A stretch of 64,000 nucleotides of DNA from JBBDMX01 sp040878035 (GCA_040878035.1 JBBDMX010000088.1:8150-72149), one strand, 5' to 3'. Positions 44,645-54,052 are shown, counted from the stretch's first letter. Notes: a model not told the origin generated them from the letters alone. Program-made: numbers and translations.

Positions 44645-44868
44645 CTCAGTAACAGCCACAGATGGACACAGATGGACACAGATGAAGCTCGGAATGACCA
44701 ATGACGAAATTCGAATGACGAATGAAGTTCCAAGGTCCAAATTCGAATGGCCAAACGACGAAGACTCGCCCCGCACTTGCTTGGTCATTGGAACTTGGAA
44801 TTTGGAATTCATTCGTCATTCGTCATTCGAATTTCGTCATTCCTCTTACATCTGTGGCTCATATTTTC
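44645..44868. repeat. Nested snap-back repeat between rmlD and rmlB
   Basis: The outer arm CCACAGATGGACACAGATGG pairs with CATCTGTGGCTC. The inner arm AATGACGAAATTCGAATGAC pairs with ATTCGTCATTCGAATTTCGT, and the core is AGTTCCAAGGTCC with GGAACTTGGAATTTGG. Same word order as 32843-33056. Confidence 0.9.
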
Positions 44869-45743
44869 TCCAGTCGATTCAGCACATCCGCCAGGTTCTC
44901 GCGCCAGTGCGGCATCGGGCCCAGCAGCGCCTCGGTGGATGATAGATCCAGCACGCTGTAGGCCGGGCGTTTGGCGGGCGTGGGATACTGGGCACTGGTG
45001 CAGGGCGTAACCTGGCAGGCGGGGTTGGCGTGGGCGGCGATGGCGGTGGCGAATTCGTGCCAGGTGCACTCCCCGCCGTCGGTCACGTGGTAGATGCCCC
45101 CGGCGCCGGCCTCGATCAGTCGCAGGCTCGTGCCCGCCAGGTGTTCGGCACTGGTCGGCCGGCCTCTCTGATCCGCCACCACCTTGAGCGTCGGCCGCTC
45201 CTTCGCCAGCCGGGTGATCGTGCGCACGAAATTATTGCCCCACGGCGCGTAGAGCCAGCTTGTACGAATGAGCAGGTGCCGGCAGCCCGATTGTTCGATC
45301 AACTCCTCCCCCACCGCTTTGCTGCGCCCGTAAGCGTTGAGCGGCTGGCGCGGATCGTAAGGCTGATACGGCCGGGTCGCCTGCCCGGCAAACACGTAGT
45401 CGGTGCTGTAGTGCACCAGTGTCGCGCCGACCTCCTTGCATCGCCGCGCCAGGTCGCCCACGCCCGTCCCGTTGACGGCAGTGGCAACCGCTTCCTCCTT
45501 CTCGGCGCCGTCCACATTGGTCCACGCAGCACAGTTGATCACCAGCTTGAAACGCCCGTCGATACCGTCATGAATCGACTGCGTACTGGTCAGGTCAAAC
45601 TGCGTCAGCGACGGCGCGACATATTCGAGGTCCTGTCGTGCCAGCAGTTCCTCCCAGGCGCGGGCGAGCATGCCGCCGACGCCGATGAGGAAGACGGGTC
45701 CCAGGGAAGTCAGGTCCAGGCGATGGGAGGCGGTGGCGGTCAT
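44859..45743 (-). CDS. rmlD: dTDP-4-dehydrorhamnose reductase
   Basis: A 294-residue SDR enzyme making dTDP-rhamnose from the 4-keto intermediate. The N-terminal site VFLIGVGGMLARAWEELLAR is a variant of the usual GxxGxxG. VINCAAWTNVDGAEKEEAVA, YSTDYVFAG, NAYGRSKAVGEELI (Tyr-x3-Lys) and VADQRGRPTSAEHLA are family signatures. The start is the ATG at 45743. The C-terminus reads into the edge of the flanking repeat (RLEKI). Confidence 0.94.
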   Translation of the reverse strand: MTATASHRLDLTSLGPVFLIGVGGMLARAWEELLARQDLEYVAPSLTQFDLTSTQSIHDGIDGRFKLVINCAAWTNVDGAEKEEAVATAVNGTGVGDLARRCKEVGATLVHYSTDYVFAGQATRPYQPYDPRQPLNAYGRSKAVGEELIEQSGCRHLLIRTSWLYAPWGNNFVRTITRLAKERPTLKVVADQRGRPTSAEHLAGTSLRLIEAGAGGIYHVTDGGECTWHEFATAIAAHANPACQVTPCTSAQYPTPAKRPAYSVLDLSSTEALLGPMPHWRENLADVLNRLEKI

Positions 45744-45854
45744 GGGGGAGGAAGAGATTTCTGATTTAGCGAAGCGCTGTTGAAGCCATCTAGTTTCTGA
45801 TTTCAAGCCCCGGCATGCTCTGGCTGCAGGGCTTGCCGGGGATCCGGACATATC

Positions 45855-46349
45855 TCACCCATGCCTTACATGCCAGGGGAAGCCTTCGACGCTGTCGGGG
45901 GCGCGGCGGTCTTCGTCGGGCGCCTTGGGGTCGTAGGCGTGGGTGACATAGTACAGGAGGCCCGCCGACTCGCTGCCGATGGTGGCTGCGCCGTGCCAGA
46001 GCGGGGGCGGGATGATCATGACGCCGGCGCGTTTTTCGCCCAGGGTCGCCAGCCACGCTTTGCCGTCACTCTCGCGGTAGATGCCGACCTTCAGATGGCC
46101 GTGCAGAACGCACCAGAAATCGGTCTGCTTCTGATGGCGGTGCCAGGCTTTGATGACGCCGGGGTACATGACCGAGTAGTTGATCTGGCCCTGGGCCGAC
46201 ATGACGCCGGTCATGAGGTTCATGAGCGACCAGCCGCGGTCATCGGCGAAGTGGCGTGCCGGGACGAACACGGGCTCGCCGGCGGCGCGGGCCGCCTCGT
46301 GCGCCGCGACGAAGTCGCCTTCGATCGTTTTGGGGTTATCAAGTTTCAT
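45855..46349 (-). CDS. rmlC: dTDP-4-dehydrorhamnose 3,5-epimerase-like cupin
   Basis: A 164-residue cupin. FVPARHFADDRGWSLMNLMT, then YPGVIKAWHRHQKQTDFWCV and LHGHLKVGIYRESDGKAWLA, match the RmlC family, with the active-site His in KAWHRHQ. It is shorter than classic RmlC (about 180) and more like the 3,5-epimerase-like cupins of planctomycetes. Its place between rmlA and rmlD on the same strand supports the role in dTDP-rhamnose synthesis. Confidence 0.85.
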   Translation of the reverse strand: MKLDNPKTIEGDFVAAHEAARAAGEPVFVPARHFADDRGWSLMNLMTGVMSAQGQINYSVMYPGVIKAWHRHQKQTDFWCVLHGHLKVGIYRESDGKAWLATLGEKRAGVMIIPPPLWHGAATIGSESAGLLYYVTHAYDPKAPDEDRRAPDSVEGFPWHVRHG

Positions 46350-46365
46350 GGGTTACTCGGATTTG

Positions 46366-46617
46366 AACCACCAAGACACCAAGGACACCAAGAAGAAGGA
46401 AAGATTGAACACGAAGACACGAAGACACGAAGAAACAAAGCAGAAAACCGGAACAGCAGAAAAACTCAGGAAACAGGGAGAATGCCCCGCTGACCCGCTC
46501 AAATGTTCTGCTTTCTCTATTTTGCTGATTTTCTGCCGTTTCCTCCTTCGTGTCTTCGTGTTCAGTTCTCCTTCTTCATCTCTTCTTGGTGTCCTTAGTT
46601 TCTCGGTGGTTAACCAG
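46366..46617. repeat. Nested snap-back repeat between rmlA and rmlC
   Basis: The outer arm ACCACCAAGACACCAAGGAC pairs with a GGTGTCC...CTTGGTG-type arm at about 46585-46613. The inner arm AACACGAAGACACGAAGACA pairs with CTTCGTGTCTTCGTG, and the core is AACAGCAGAAAAACTCAGGA with its partner. Same family as 61618-61792. Confidence 0.88.
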
Positions 46618-46623
46618 TATCGG

Positions 46624-47379
46624 TCATCGGGCCGCCGCCGCGGGCAGCTCCGCGTGATTCGCCCCGCCCTCGGCCACGTATCGGCTGGCGCGATGCAGGC
46701 TCTCGAACGTGCCGGCGTCCGTCCACCAGCCTTCGAGCGTCTCATACGTCATGTCGCCGCGCTCCAGGTAATAGTTGTTCACATCCGTGATCTCCAGTTC
46801 GCCCCGGCCCGAGGGCTTGAGCGTCTGGCAGACCGTGAACACGTCCGCGTCGTAGAGGTAGATGCCCGTCACCGCCATGTGGCTCGGCGGGTCCTTGGGC
46901 TTTTCGATGATGTTGACGATCTTGCCCTTGTCGTCGAACGCCGCCACGCCGAAGCGCTCCGGGTCGCTCACTTCTTTGAGCAGCAGCTTGGCGCCGGAGC
47001 GTTGCGTGTAGAAGTCCGCGGCCGCCCGGCGGATGTTACCCTCAATGATGTTGTCACCCAGGATCACGCAAATCTTCTCGCCGTCGGCGAACTCCTCGGC
47101 GAGTTTGAGCGCATCGGCGATGCCGCCCTCGCCTTCCTGGTAGGCGTACTCCAGATGTTTGATGCCCAGTTGCTTGCCGTTCTTGAGCAGCTTGAGAAAG
47201 TCGCCGGCGTGTTCGCCGCCGGTGACGATGAGGATCTCGTTGATGCCGGCGTTGAGCAGGCAGTCAATGGGGTAATAGATCATCGGCCGATCGTAGACCG
47301 GCAGCAGGTGCTTGTTGGTGACGAGGGTGAGTGGCCGGAGCCTGGTGCCCAGCCCACCGGCGAGAATGACGCCTTTCAT
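46624..47379 (-). CDS. rmlA: Glucose-1-phosphate thymidylyltransferase
   Basis: A 251-residue nucleotidyltransferase making dTDP-glucose, the first step to dTDP-rhamnose. MKGVILAGGLGTRLRPLTLV with NKHLLPVYDRPMIYYPI is the nucleotide site. ICVILGDNIIEGN contains the metal Asp. RFGVAAFDDKG, IIEKPKDPPSHMAVTGIYLY and TWWTDAGT-like EGWWTDAGTFESL complete the family pattern. It is shorter than the 290-residue RmlA and resembles the short form. First gene of the rml set. Confidence 0.95.
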   Translation of the reverse strand: MKGVILAGGLGTRLRPLTLVTNKHLLPVYDRPMIYYPIDCLLNAGINEILIVTGGEHAGDFLKLLKNGKQLGIKHLEYAYQEGEGGIADALKLAEEFADGEKICVILGDNIIEGNIRRAAADFYTQRSGAKLLLKEVSDPERFGVAAFDDKGKIVNIIEKPKDPPSHMAVTGIYLYDADVFTVCQTLKPSGRGELEITDVNNYYLERGDMTYETLEGWWTDAGTFESLHRASRYVAEGGANHAELPAAAAR

Positions 47380-47739
47380 ATGGATGCCTCCCTGATACGA
47401 CTCCGAAACAGTCCCCCCAGATTATGCCATAACCGCGCCGAGCACGGGGCCGACGATGACCTACTCTAACGTCGGCATGATGGGCGTGGTGCTGAACTTC
47501 GGCCCCCCTCTGCCCAAGGGAGCGGGGATATACTACAGGGCAATCGCATATGGGCGCTCTGACCCCCTCTCCCTTCTAAGGGAGAGGGCTGGGGTGAGGG
47601 TGATCGGTACTGCTCATGGCAACGAAACGGTGATCTCCGCCCGTGATCGCCACCCCAGTCACCCTCACCTAACCTCTCCCTCAGAAGGGAGAGGGACCGG
47701 AAACAGCCATATGCAATTGCCCTGGGATATACTGGCATC
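47380..47739. other. Gene-free gap holding a large nested palindrome
   Basis: The gap between the divergent rmlA and Nudix genes has ordinary sequence to about 47530, then a 190-base nested palindrome (47536-47725, listed separately). No supported gene. Confidence 0.7.
47536..47725. repeat. 190-bp nested palindrome
   Basis: The outer arms CAGGGCAATCGCATATGG (47536-47553) and CCATATGCAATTGCCCTG (47708-47725) flank the hairpins CCCTCTCCCTTCTAAGGGAG and CCTCTCCCTCAGAAGGGAGA plus GGGTGAGGGTGA and TCACCCTCACC. Two left-type ends of the 190-bp element face each other. Confidence 0.88.
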
Positions 47740-48261
47740 ATGGCGGGACCGGCCTTGCGCACCGACATCATCGACGTATACGTCTTCCGCGCCGGCGCAC
47801 GTGCGACGACCGGGCCGGCGTTTCTTCAGCTTCGCCGCACCGTGCCGCCGATGGCGGGGTCCTGGCAGCCGGTGATGGGCCATGTCGAGCCGGGCGAAAC
47901 CGCCGCCGATGCCGCCTTGCGCGAACTGGCGGAGGAGACGGGCTACCGCCCCGGTCACGGCCTGGTCGGCCTGTGGCAACTCGAACTGGTCAACACGTTC
48001 TATCTGGCGGCCAGCGACGAGGTGTATCTCTGCCCCGGCTTTGCCGCCCAGGTGGACGCCGCGATCGAACCCGTGCTCGACAACGCGCACGATGCGCATC
48101 GCTGGGTCAAGCGCGACCACGCCGACCGTGAATTCCTCTGGCCCGGACAACGCGCCGCGATTGAGCATATCGTTCGTGACATGGTGCAGCCGGATTCGCC
48201 CATGGCGCCGCGGCTGAAGGTCAGCATCGCATCGTCGTCCACGAAAGGGGAACTCCGATGA
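47740..48261 (+). CDS. Nudix hydrolase (canonical box)
   Basis: A 173-residue Nudix protein. The box GHVEPGETAADAALRELAEE followed by TGY fits GX5EX7REUXEEXGU exactly. N-terminus: DIIDVYVFRAGA, RRTVPPMAGSWQPVM. It resembles dihydroneopterin triphosphate/8-oxo-dGTP hydrolase-type members, but the substrate cannot be assigned. The last residues (ASSSTKGELR) overlap by four bases the start of the frame that leads into the next gene through a repeat. Confidence 0.88.
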   Translation: MAGPALRTDIIDVYVFRAGARATTGPAFLQLRRTVPPMAGSWQPVMGHVEPGETAADAALRELAEETGYRPGHGLVGLWQLELVNTFYLAASDEVYLCPGFAAQVDAAIEPVLDNAHDAHRWVKRDHADREFLWPGQRAAIEHIVRDMVQPDSPMAPRLKVSIASSSTKGELR

Positions 48262-48288
48262 ACGCAGGGACCATCTCGGTGACGACCC

Positions 48289-48541
48289 CAACCCCGAAGG
48301 GGTCAAAGGATGTAGCCACGGGTGGAGCGATGCCGCTTTGGGCGTCGCGCAACCCGTGGAAAACCTCGCGCATAGAGGAATCCGCCCCGGCAGGGGCGGA
48401 AGGAACGCATGACGGGAACTTACGATCCTGTCGCCCCTCCGGGGCTAAAGAAGAATACGCTTCTCTATCCACGGGTTGCGCAACGCGCAAAGCCGTGTTG
48501 CTCCACCCGTGGCTACAACCTTGCGCCCCTTCGGGGCGACA
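48289..48541. repeat. 250-bp REP-like palindrome
   Basis: The outer arms ACCCCGAAGGGGTC and TGCGCCCCTTCGGGGC flank arms TGTAGCCACGGGTGGAGCG and GCTCCACCCGTGGCTACA, with CAACCCGTGGA and TCCACGGGTTG inside. The inner part has CCGCCCCGGCAGGGGCGG and GTCGCCCCTCCGGGGC. It resembles REP/BIME-type elements of several environmental bacteria. Confidence 0.85.
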
Positions 48542-48548
48542 AGCCAGG

Positions 48549-49778
48549 ATGATCATTCCAAGTCGTTCATCTGTGTTTATCCGTGTTCATCTGTGGCTGA
48601 TTCTCCTGACTGCCGTGACTGCGCCGCTGTACGCCGCGCCGGCCGAACAAGGCCAGCGCGGCCCCGGTGTGCCGGCGTTCACCGTGCGCCCCGGCTATCG
48701 CGTCACCCTCGCCGCCGAGCGCGTCGGCGAAGGCCGGTTCATCGAGTTCGACGACAAGGGCACGCTTTACCTGGCGGGCATCCGCAACGGCAAGGTCTGG
48801 GCCTGGAAGGACAAGGACGGCGACGGCGTCTATGAAACCGAGACGCTCTTCCTCGAGAACCAGCGGCACGTGCACGGCCTGTGCTGGTACGACGGCTGGC
48901 TGTGGTTTGCCCCCTCCACCGCCGTGGGCAAGGCACGCGACACCAACGGCGACGGCAAGGCCGACGACGTCGAGATTGTCCTCAAGGACCTGCCCGGCGG
49001 TTCGGGCCACCTATGGCGCTCGCTGCTGGTGACCAAGGATGGGCTGTGGACCAGCGTGGGCGACCCGGGCAACATCACCGATCAGACCGACACCGACCGC
49101 GAGAAAATCTGGTTCTACCAGCACGATGGCAGCGGCAAGAAACTCTGGTCCTCGGGCCTGCGCAACACCGAAAAGCTGCGCATGCGTCCGGGCACCACGG
49201 AGATCTGGGGCGCCGAGCACGGCAGCGACTGGTTCGGCGGGCCGCTGGGCGACAAGGCGGGCCGGCAGCCCATTACCGACCTCTGGCCGCCCGATGAGTT
49301 CAACCACTATGTCGAAGGCGGCTTCTATGGGCACCCGTTTCTGGTCGGCCCACGCGTGCCGCGCGTCGAGTCGCAGAAGCGCCCCGATCTGATCGACCTG
49401 GCCGCCAAGACCATCGCACCGGGCTGGATGTTCGGCGCCCACTGGGCGACCAACGGCTTTGGCTTTGTGAGCAACGAGAACAAGATGTTTCCGCCTGACC
49501 ATCGCGGCGACGCATTTGTCGGCTGCCATGGCTCGTGGAACAGCCAAACGCGCGTCGGCTATCGCGTCGAGCGCGTGATGTTCGACAAGTGGACGGGCAA
49601 GCCCTTTGGCTCGCAGATGATCGTCTCGACGCTCAACGCTCAAGCCCCCGGAAGCGACGACGTGCTGGGCCGGCCGGTGGACTGCGCCGAGGCGCCCGAT
49701 GGGTCGATCCTGTTCACCGTCGATGCGCCGGGGGCGCGGATTTATCGCATCAGTTGGGTGGGAGAGAAGACGGAGTAA
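48549..49778 (+). CDS. Secreted sugar dehydrogenase-like beta-propeller (PQQ-type)
   Basis: A 409-residue exported protein. The signal peptide MIIPSRSSVFIRVHLWLILL ends near LYAAPA. The propeller shows GRFIEFDDKGTLYLAGIRNG, HVHGLCWYDGWLWFAPSTAV, TEIWGAEHGSDWFGG, TDLWPPDEFNHYVEGGFYGH, FVGCHGSWNSQTRVGYRVER and PDGSILFTVDAPGARIYRIS. It matches the sorbosone/PQQ-dependent sugar dehydrogenase-like family. Two DxDGDG-type calcium loops (KDKDGDGVYE, DTNGDGKADD) are present. The frame extends back to 48258, but that part is the palindrome. The signal peptide itself is encoded by a dispersed repeat word (ATCCGTGTTCATCTGTGGCT). Confidence 0.82.
   Translation: MIIPSRSSVFIRVHLWLILLTAVTAPLYAAPAEQGQRGPGVPAFTVRPGYRVTLAAERVGEGRFIEFDDKGTLYLAGIRNGKVWAWKDKDGDGVYETETLFLENQRHVHGLCWYDGWLWFAPSTAVGKARDTNGDGKADDVEIVLKDLPGGSGHLWRSLLVTKDGLWTSVGDPGNITDQTDTDREKIWFYQHDGSGKKLWSSGLRNTEKLRMRPGTTEIWGAEHGSDWFGGPLGDKAGRQPITDLWPPDEFNHYVEGGFYGHPFLVGPRVPRVESQKRPDLIDLAAKTIAPGWMFGAHWATNGFGFVSNENKMFPPDHRGDAFVGCHGSWNSQTRVGYRVERVMFDKWTGKPFGSQMIVSTLNAQAPGSDDVLGRPVDCAEAPDGSILFTVDAPGARIYRISWVGEKTE
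48568..48601. repeat. Repeat word encoding the dehydrogenase signal peptide
   Basis: GTGTTTATCCGTGTTCATCT then GTGGCTGATT, the right-arm word of the nested repeats at 32843 and 26873. It encodes VFIRVHLWLI. Confidence 0.85.
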
Positions 49779-49787
49779 GGACCGGCC

Positions 49788-49987
49788 CTTTGGAGTGCGG
49801 CGGCTGCGACGCCGCTTTAACTCGACGCGGAGCGTCTTTGGCTGTCAGAGCCGCGCGCCGTAAGCCCGCGGACGACCTCCGCAGGCTTACGCCTTGCGGC
49901 TCTGACGGCTCCGCCGCAAGCCAAAGCGGCGTCGCAGCCGCCGCACTCCAAAGCGGCGTCGCAGCCGCCGTACTCCAAAGCGGCTTG
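49788..49987. repeat. Composite repeat before lysA
   Basis: CTTTGGAGTGCGGCGGC and GACGCCGC words are followed by a TCAGAGCCGCGC/GCGGCTCTGA hairpin and three AAAGCGGCGTCGCAGCCGCC copies. It fills the gap between the dehydrogenase and lysA. Confidence 0.9.
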
Positions 49988-50014
49988 TCGCGCTTGCGGT
50001 ATCATGTCGCCCCC

Positions 50015-51337
50015 ATGGACTTCTTCCACTACACCGACGGCCAACTGCATTGCGAAGACGTCAACCTCGACACCCTGGCGGAGAAGGTCGGCACGCCCAC
50101 CTACGTCTACTCACGCAAGACGCTCGAGCATCACTACGACGCGATGGCCAGGGCCTTTGCCCCCGTCGATCCGCTCATCTGCTACTCGATCAAGAGCTGC
50201 GGCAATATCCACCTGCTCAAGCTGCTCGCCGCACGCGGGGCGGGCATGGACGTAGTCTCCGGCGGCGAACTGCATCGGGCCCTGGCGGCGGGCGCCGACC
50301 CGGCCACCATCGTCTACGCCGGCGTGGGCAAGACCGACGCGGAAATCCGCCAGTCACTCCAGGCCGGCATCGGCTGGTTCAATATCGAGTCCGAGGCCGA
50401 GTTTGAGAACATCGCAGCCATCGCCCGGCAGATGCGCGTGACGACCAACGCCGCCCTGCGCGTCAACCCGGACGTGGTGGACCCCCACACCCACGCCAAG
50501 ACCGCCACGGGCAAGAAGGAATCCAAGTTCGGCGTTGACATCCAGCGCGCCCGGCGATTCTTCGACGCCTACGGCAAGGACACGCACCTGCGCCTTAACG
50601 CCATTCACCTGCACATCGGTTCGCCGATCTACTCGGCTGGGCCGTATGTGGCGGCGATCAGCAAGGCGATCACGTTGATCGACGATCTGGAGAAGGCGGG
50701 CCACCACGTGAGCACGCTGGACATCGGCGGGGGTTACGCTGCCGACTACGAGTCGGGCAAGTCGCCGGCGAGCCAGGCCTATGCGCGGGAGATTTTGCCG
50801 CTGTTGGCGGAGTTCAAGGACCGCGGCGGGCGGGTGATCCTCGAGCCGGGGCGCATGATCGTCGCCAACGCCGGCGTGCTGCTGACGCGCGTGCAGTACA
50901 TCAAGGCCGGGGAGGCCCACCAATCCGGAGGCAACCGCAAGTTCGTCATTGTCGATGCGGGCATGAACAGTCTGCTGCGCGTAGCGATGTACGATGCGTT
51001 TCACTTCGTCTGGCCGACGCATGTGAGCGAGGCGTTCGTGCCGGAGCATCGCCAGGCGGAGATGGCGCTGCCGGGGCTGGAGCGCGCGGATGTGGTCGGA
51101 CCGATCTGTGAATCCAGCGACTTTTTCGCCCGTGACCGCGCCTTGCCGCCGGTTCAGCGCGGCGACCTGCTGTGCCTTTTTACCGCCGGCGCCTACGGCA
51201 TGACCATGGCCAGCAACTACAACGCCATGCCCCGCCCGGCGGAAGTGCTCGTCGACGGCGACCGCGCCACGCTCATCCGCCGCCGCGAAACCTACGACGA
51301 CCTGATCGCACCGGAACGCGAGGCGGTTGAGTTGTAA
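50015..51337 (+). CDS. lysA: Diaminopimelate decarboxylase
   Basis: A 440-residue PLP enzyme, the last step of lysine synthesis. The PLP lysine is in ICYSIKSCGNIHLLKL. HLHIGSPI, LDIGGGYAADY, VILEPGRMIVANAGVLL, GPICESSDFFARDR (catalytic Cys) and FTAGAYGMTMASNYN are all typical of the alanine-racemase-fold decarboxylases. The ATG at 50015 begins the conserved N-terminus (MDFFHYTDGQLHCEDVNLDT). Transcription must cross the repeat region on both sides. Confidence 0.96.
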   Translation: MDFFHYTDGQLHCEDVNLDTLAEKVGTPTYVYSRKTLEHHYDAMARAFAPVDPLICYSIKSCGNIHLLKLLAARGAGMDVVSGGELHRALAAGADPATIVYAGVGKTDAEIRQSLQAGIGWFNIESEAEFENIAAIARQMRVTTNAALRVNPDVVDPHTHAKTATGKKESKFGVDIQRARRFFDAYGKDTHLRLNAIHLHIGSPIYSAGPYVAAISKAITLIDDLEKAGHHVSTLDIGGGYAADYESGKSPASQAYAREILPLLAEFKDRGGRVILEPGRMIVANAGVLLTRVQYIKAGEAHQSGGNRKFVIVDAGMNSLLRVAMYDAFHFVWPTHVSEAFVPEHRQAEMALPGLERADVVGPICESSDFFARDRALPPVQRGDLLCLFTAGAYGMTMASNYNAMPRPAEVLVDGDRATLIRRRETYDDLIAPEREAVEL

Positions 51338-51345
51338 GCTGGCGC

Positions 51346-51574
51346 CTTTGGAGTGCGGCGGCATTGACGCCGCTATGGCTTTGTGCGGAGCACTTTGGCT
51401 ATCCGAGCCGCGCGGCGTAAGCCCGCGGACTTCGGCTGTCAGAGCCGCGCGGCGTAAGCCCGCGGACTTCCGCAGGCTTACGCCTTGCGGCTCTGACGTT
51501 CCCCCGCAGGCTTACGCCTTGCGGCTCTGATGGCTCCGCCGCAAGCCAAAACGGCGTCGATGCCACCGCACGCC
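51346..51574. repeat. Composite repeat between lysA and ruvB
   Basis: CTTTGGAGTGCGGCGGC start, then two GAGCCGCGCGGCGTAAGCCC copies and two inverted AGGCTTACGCCTTGCGGCTC copies, then AAGCCAAAACGGCGTCG. Nearly the same architecture as 49788-49987. Confidence 0.9.
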
Positions 51575-51601
51575 ATATAAGCGTGTTATCCTTGTCGCGG
51601 C

Positions 51602-52669
<1,068 letters not shown>

Positions 52670-52670
52670 T

Positions 52671-52856
52671 CCCTCTCCCCCGGGGAGAGGGTGGCCGAGG
52701 CTCTGCGAGGCCGGGTGAGGGTATCCACGAATGAGCGCGGCGTGCTGATGCCATATGCCTACGGATGGTTTGCTTACTCATCCGTGCGCATGCTTGCTCA
52801 CGTGCGTTAGGGCCCCAGATCCCCTCACCCCAGCCCTCTCCCCAAGGGAGAGGGAG
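52671..52856. repeat. Intergenic full-length 190-bp element (reverse orientation)
   Basis: CCCTCTCCCCCGGGGAGAGG with CTCTGCGAGGCCGGGTGAGG at the left and CCCCTCACCCCAGCCCTCTC at the right, around a core of about 100 bases that holds TCCACGAATGAGC. Same ends as the copies inside two genes. Confidence 0.88.
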
Positions 52857-52860
52857 CCGT

Positions 52861-53946
52861 TCAATGCGCGATCTTGCCCGTCAGCAGGAATCCCGCCGCG
52901 ACGTAACCGATGTAGATCAGCAACAGGGGCAGGCCGTACCAGCGGCGAAACGAGCCGCGCTTCACCGAGGCGGCGATGAACACGCGAAACAGCACGAGAA
53001 TGGCCAGCATCACCGGCAGGTGCAGCCATAGGAAGATCGCCGGCGTGTTCGATGTGGCTTCGATGATCGGCAAGGGCTTGGCGGCGGCGGCGGCGCCGGT
53101 CACGAAGAGCACATTCAAAATGTCTGCCCCGATCACGTTGCCCACCAGCAGCTCGGCGTGGCCCTTGCGAATACTGGTGATCCCGATCACCAGCTCCGGC
53201 ATGGACGTGCCCAGCGCCACCAGCGTGCCGGCGATCACCACCTCCGGCACGCCCCAGCGCACCGCCAGCGTGCTCACCGAGGTGATCATCACGTGGCTGG
53301 CCAGGATCACCAGCGCCAAGCCGATGATCGACATCAGCACCAGCGCGGGGACGGGGCTCTGCGATTCTTTGGGCGCCTGGGCCGACAGGGAGGGATCGAT
53401 CATGTCCGGTTCCGGCACGCCCTGCGGATGCTGGCGCGCCCAGCGGACGGAAATGAGCATGTAGGCGACGAGCATGGTCAGGAGGAGAACGCCGACCCAG
53501 CGATCCAACGTGGCGTTGTCGCCCTGGATGAACCAGATGACGTAACAGAGACCGGTCAGGAACACGGCCACGCCCACCTGCACCCAGCCCTGGCGATTGA
53601 GCACAAAACGATCGGCGGGCAGCGTGGTCAGCAGGCAGCCGACGCCGAAGATCAGCCCGGCGTCACAGATCACCGAGCCGATGGCATTGCCCAGCGCCAG
53701 GCCGGCGTTGCCCTGCCAGGCCGCCATGACCGACACCGCCGCCTCGGGGCTGGTGGTGCCCAGCGAGACGATGGTGGCGCCGATGATGACCTTGGGCATG
53801 CCCGCCCGCCGCGCCAGCCCGGCGGCGCCGTCCACCAGCCAGTCGGCGCCTTTGGACAGAATCAGGACTGCCACCGCGGTGACAATCAGCAGCAGCCAGG
53901 AGGCCTGCGAAGCGAACAATTCCTGAATGGGGATGATTTTTTCCAC
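52861..53946 (-). CDS. Calcium/sodium antiporter (CaCA family)
   Basis: A 361-residue membrane protein with about 10-11 helices. The two alpha-repeats with ion-binding acids are GATIVSLGTTSPEAAVSVMA and AGTLVALGTSMPELVIGITS. It exports calcium in exchange for sodium or protons. The start is uncertain: a GTG at 53946 gives the normal N-terminus (EKIIPIQELFASQASWLLLI), while an ATG at 54027 would add 27 residues encoded by a dispersed repeat (FPLSTFHFSLFTFCFLLPL), a strongly hydrophobic stretch. I favour the GTG. Confidence 0.9.
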   Translation of the reverse strand: MEKIIPIQELFASQASWLLLIVTAVAVLILSKGADWLVDGAAGLARRAGMPKVIIGATIVSLGTTSPEAAVSVMAAWQGNAGLALGNAIGSVICDAGLIFGVGCLLTTLPADRFVLNRQGWVQVGVAVFLTGLCYVIWFIQGDNATLDRWVGVLLLTMLVAYMLISVRWARQHPQGVPEPDMIDPSLSAQAPKESQSPVPALVLMSIIGLALVILASHVMITSVSTLAVRWGVPEVVIAGTLVALGTSMPELVIGITSIRKGHAELLVGNVIGADILNVLFVTGAAAAAKPLPIIEATSNTPAIFLWLHLPVMLAILVLFRVFIAASVKRGSFRRWYGLPLLLIYIGYVAAGFLLTGKIAH

Positions 53947-53962
53947 GGGCGGTGATTGTAAG

Positions 53963-54022
53963 GGAAGCAGAAAGCAAAAAGTGAAAAGTGAAAAGTGGAA
54001 AGTGGAAAGTGGAAAGTGGAAC
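53963..54022. repeat. GTGGAAAGTGGAAAGT tandem repeat
   Basis: Tandem AAGTGGA/AAGTGAAA words immediately upstream of the antiporter start; on the minus strand they read CCACTTTCCACTTTC. Confidence 0.85.
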
Positions 54023-54052
54023 GCCAAGATGGGAAGCGATGATGTGCCTGCG

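Noticed and set aside
48258..48548. N-terminal extension of the sugar dehydrogenase through the palindrome
   Set aside because: Would place about 97 repeat-encoded residues before the signal peptide; the ATG at 48549 fits an exported protein better. It is kept as a question in the findings.
49535..50014. Extension of lysA upstream to 49535
   Set aside because: It overlaps the dehydrogenase gene and then repeat DNA; the conserved LysA N-terminus starts at 50015.
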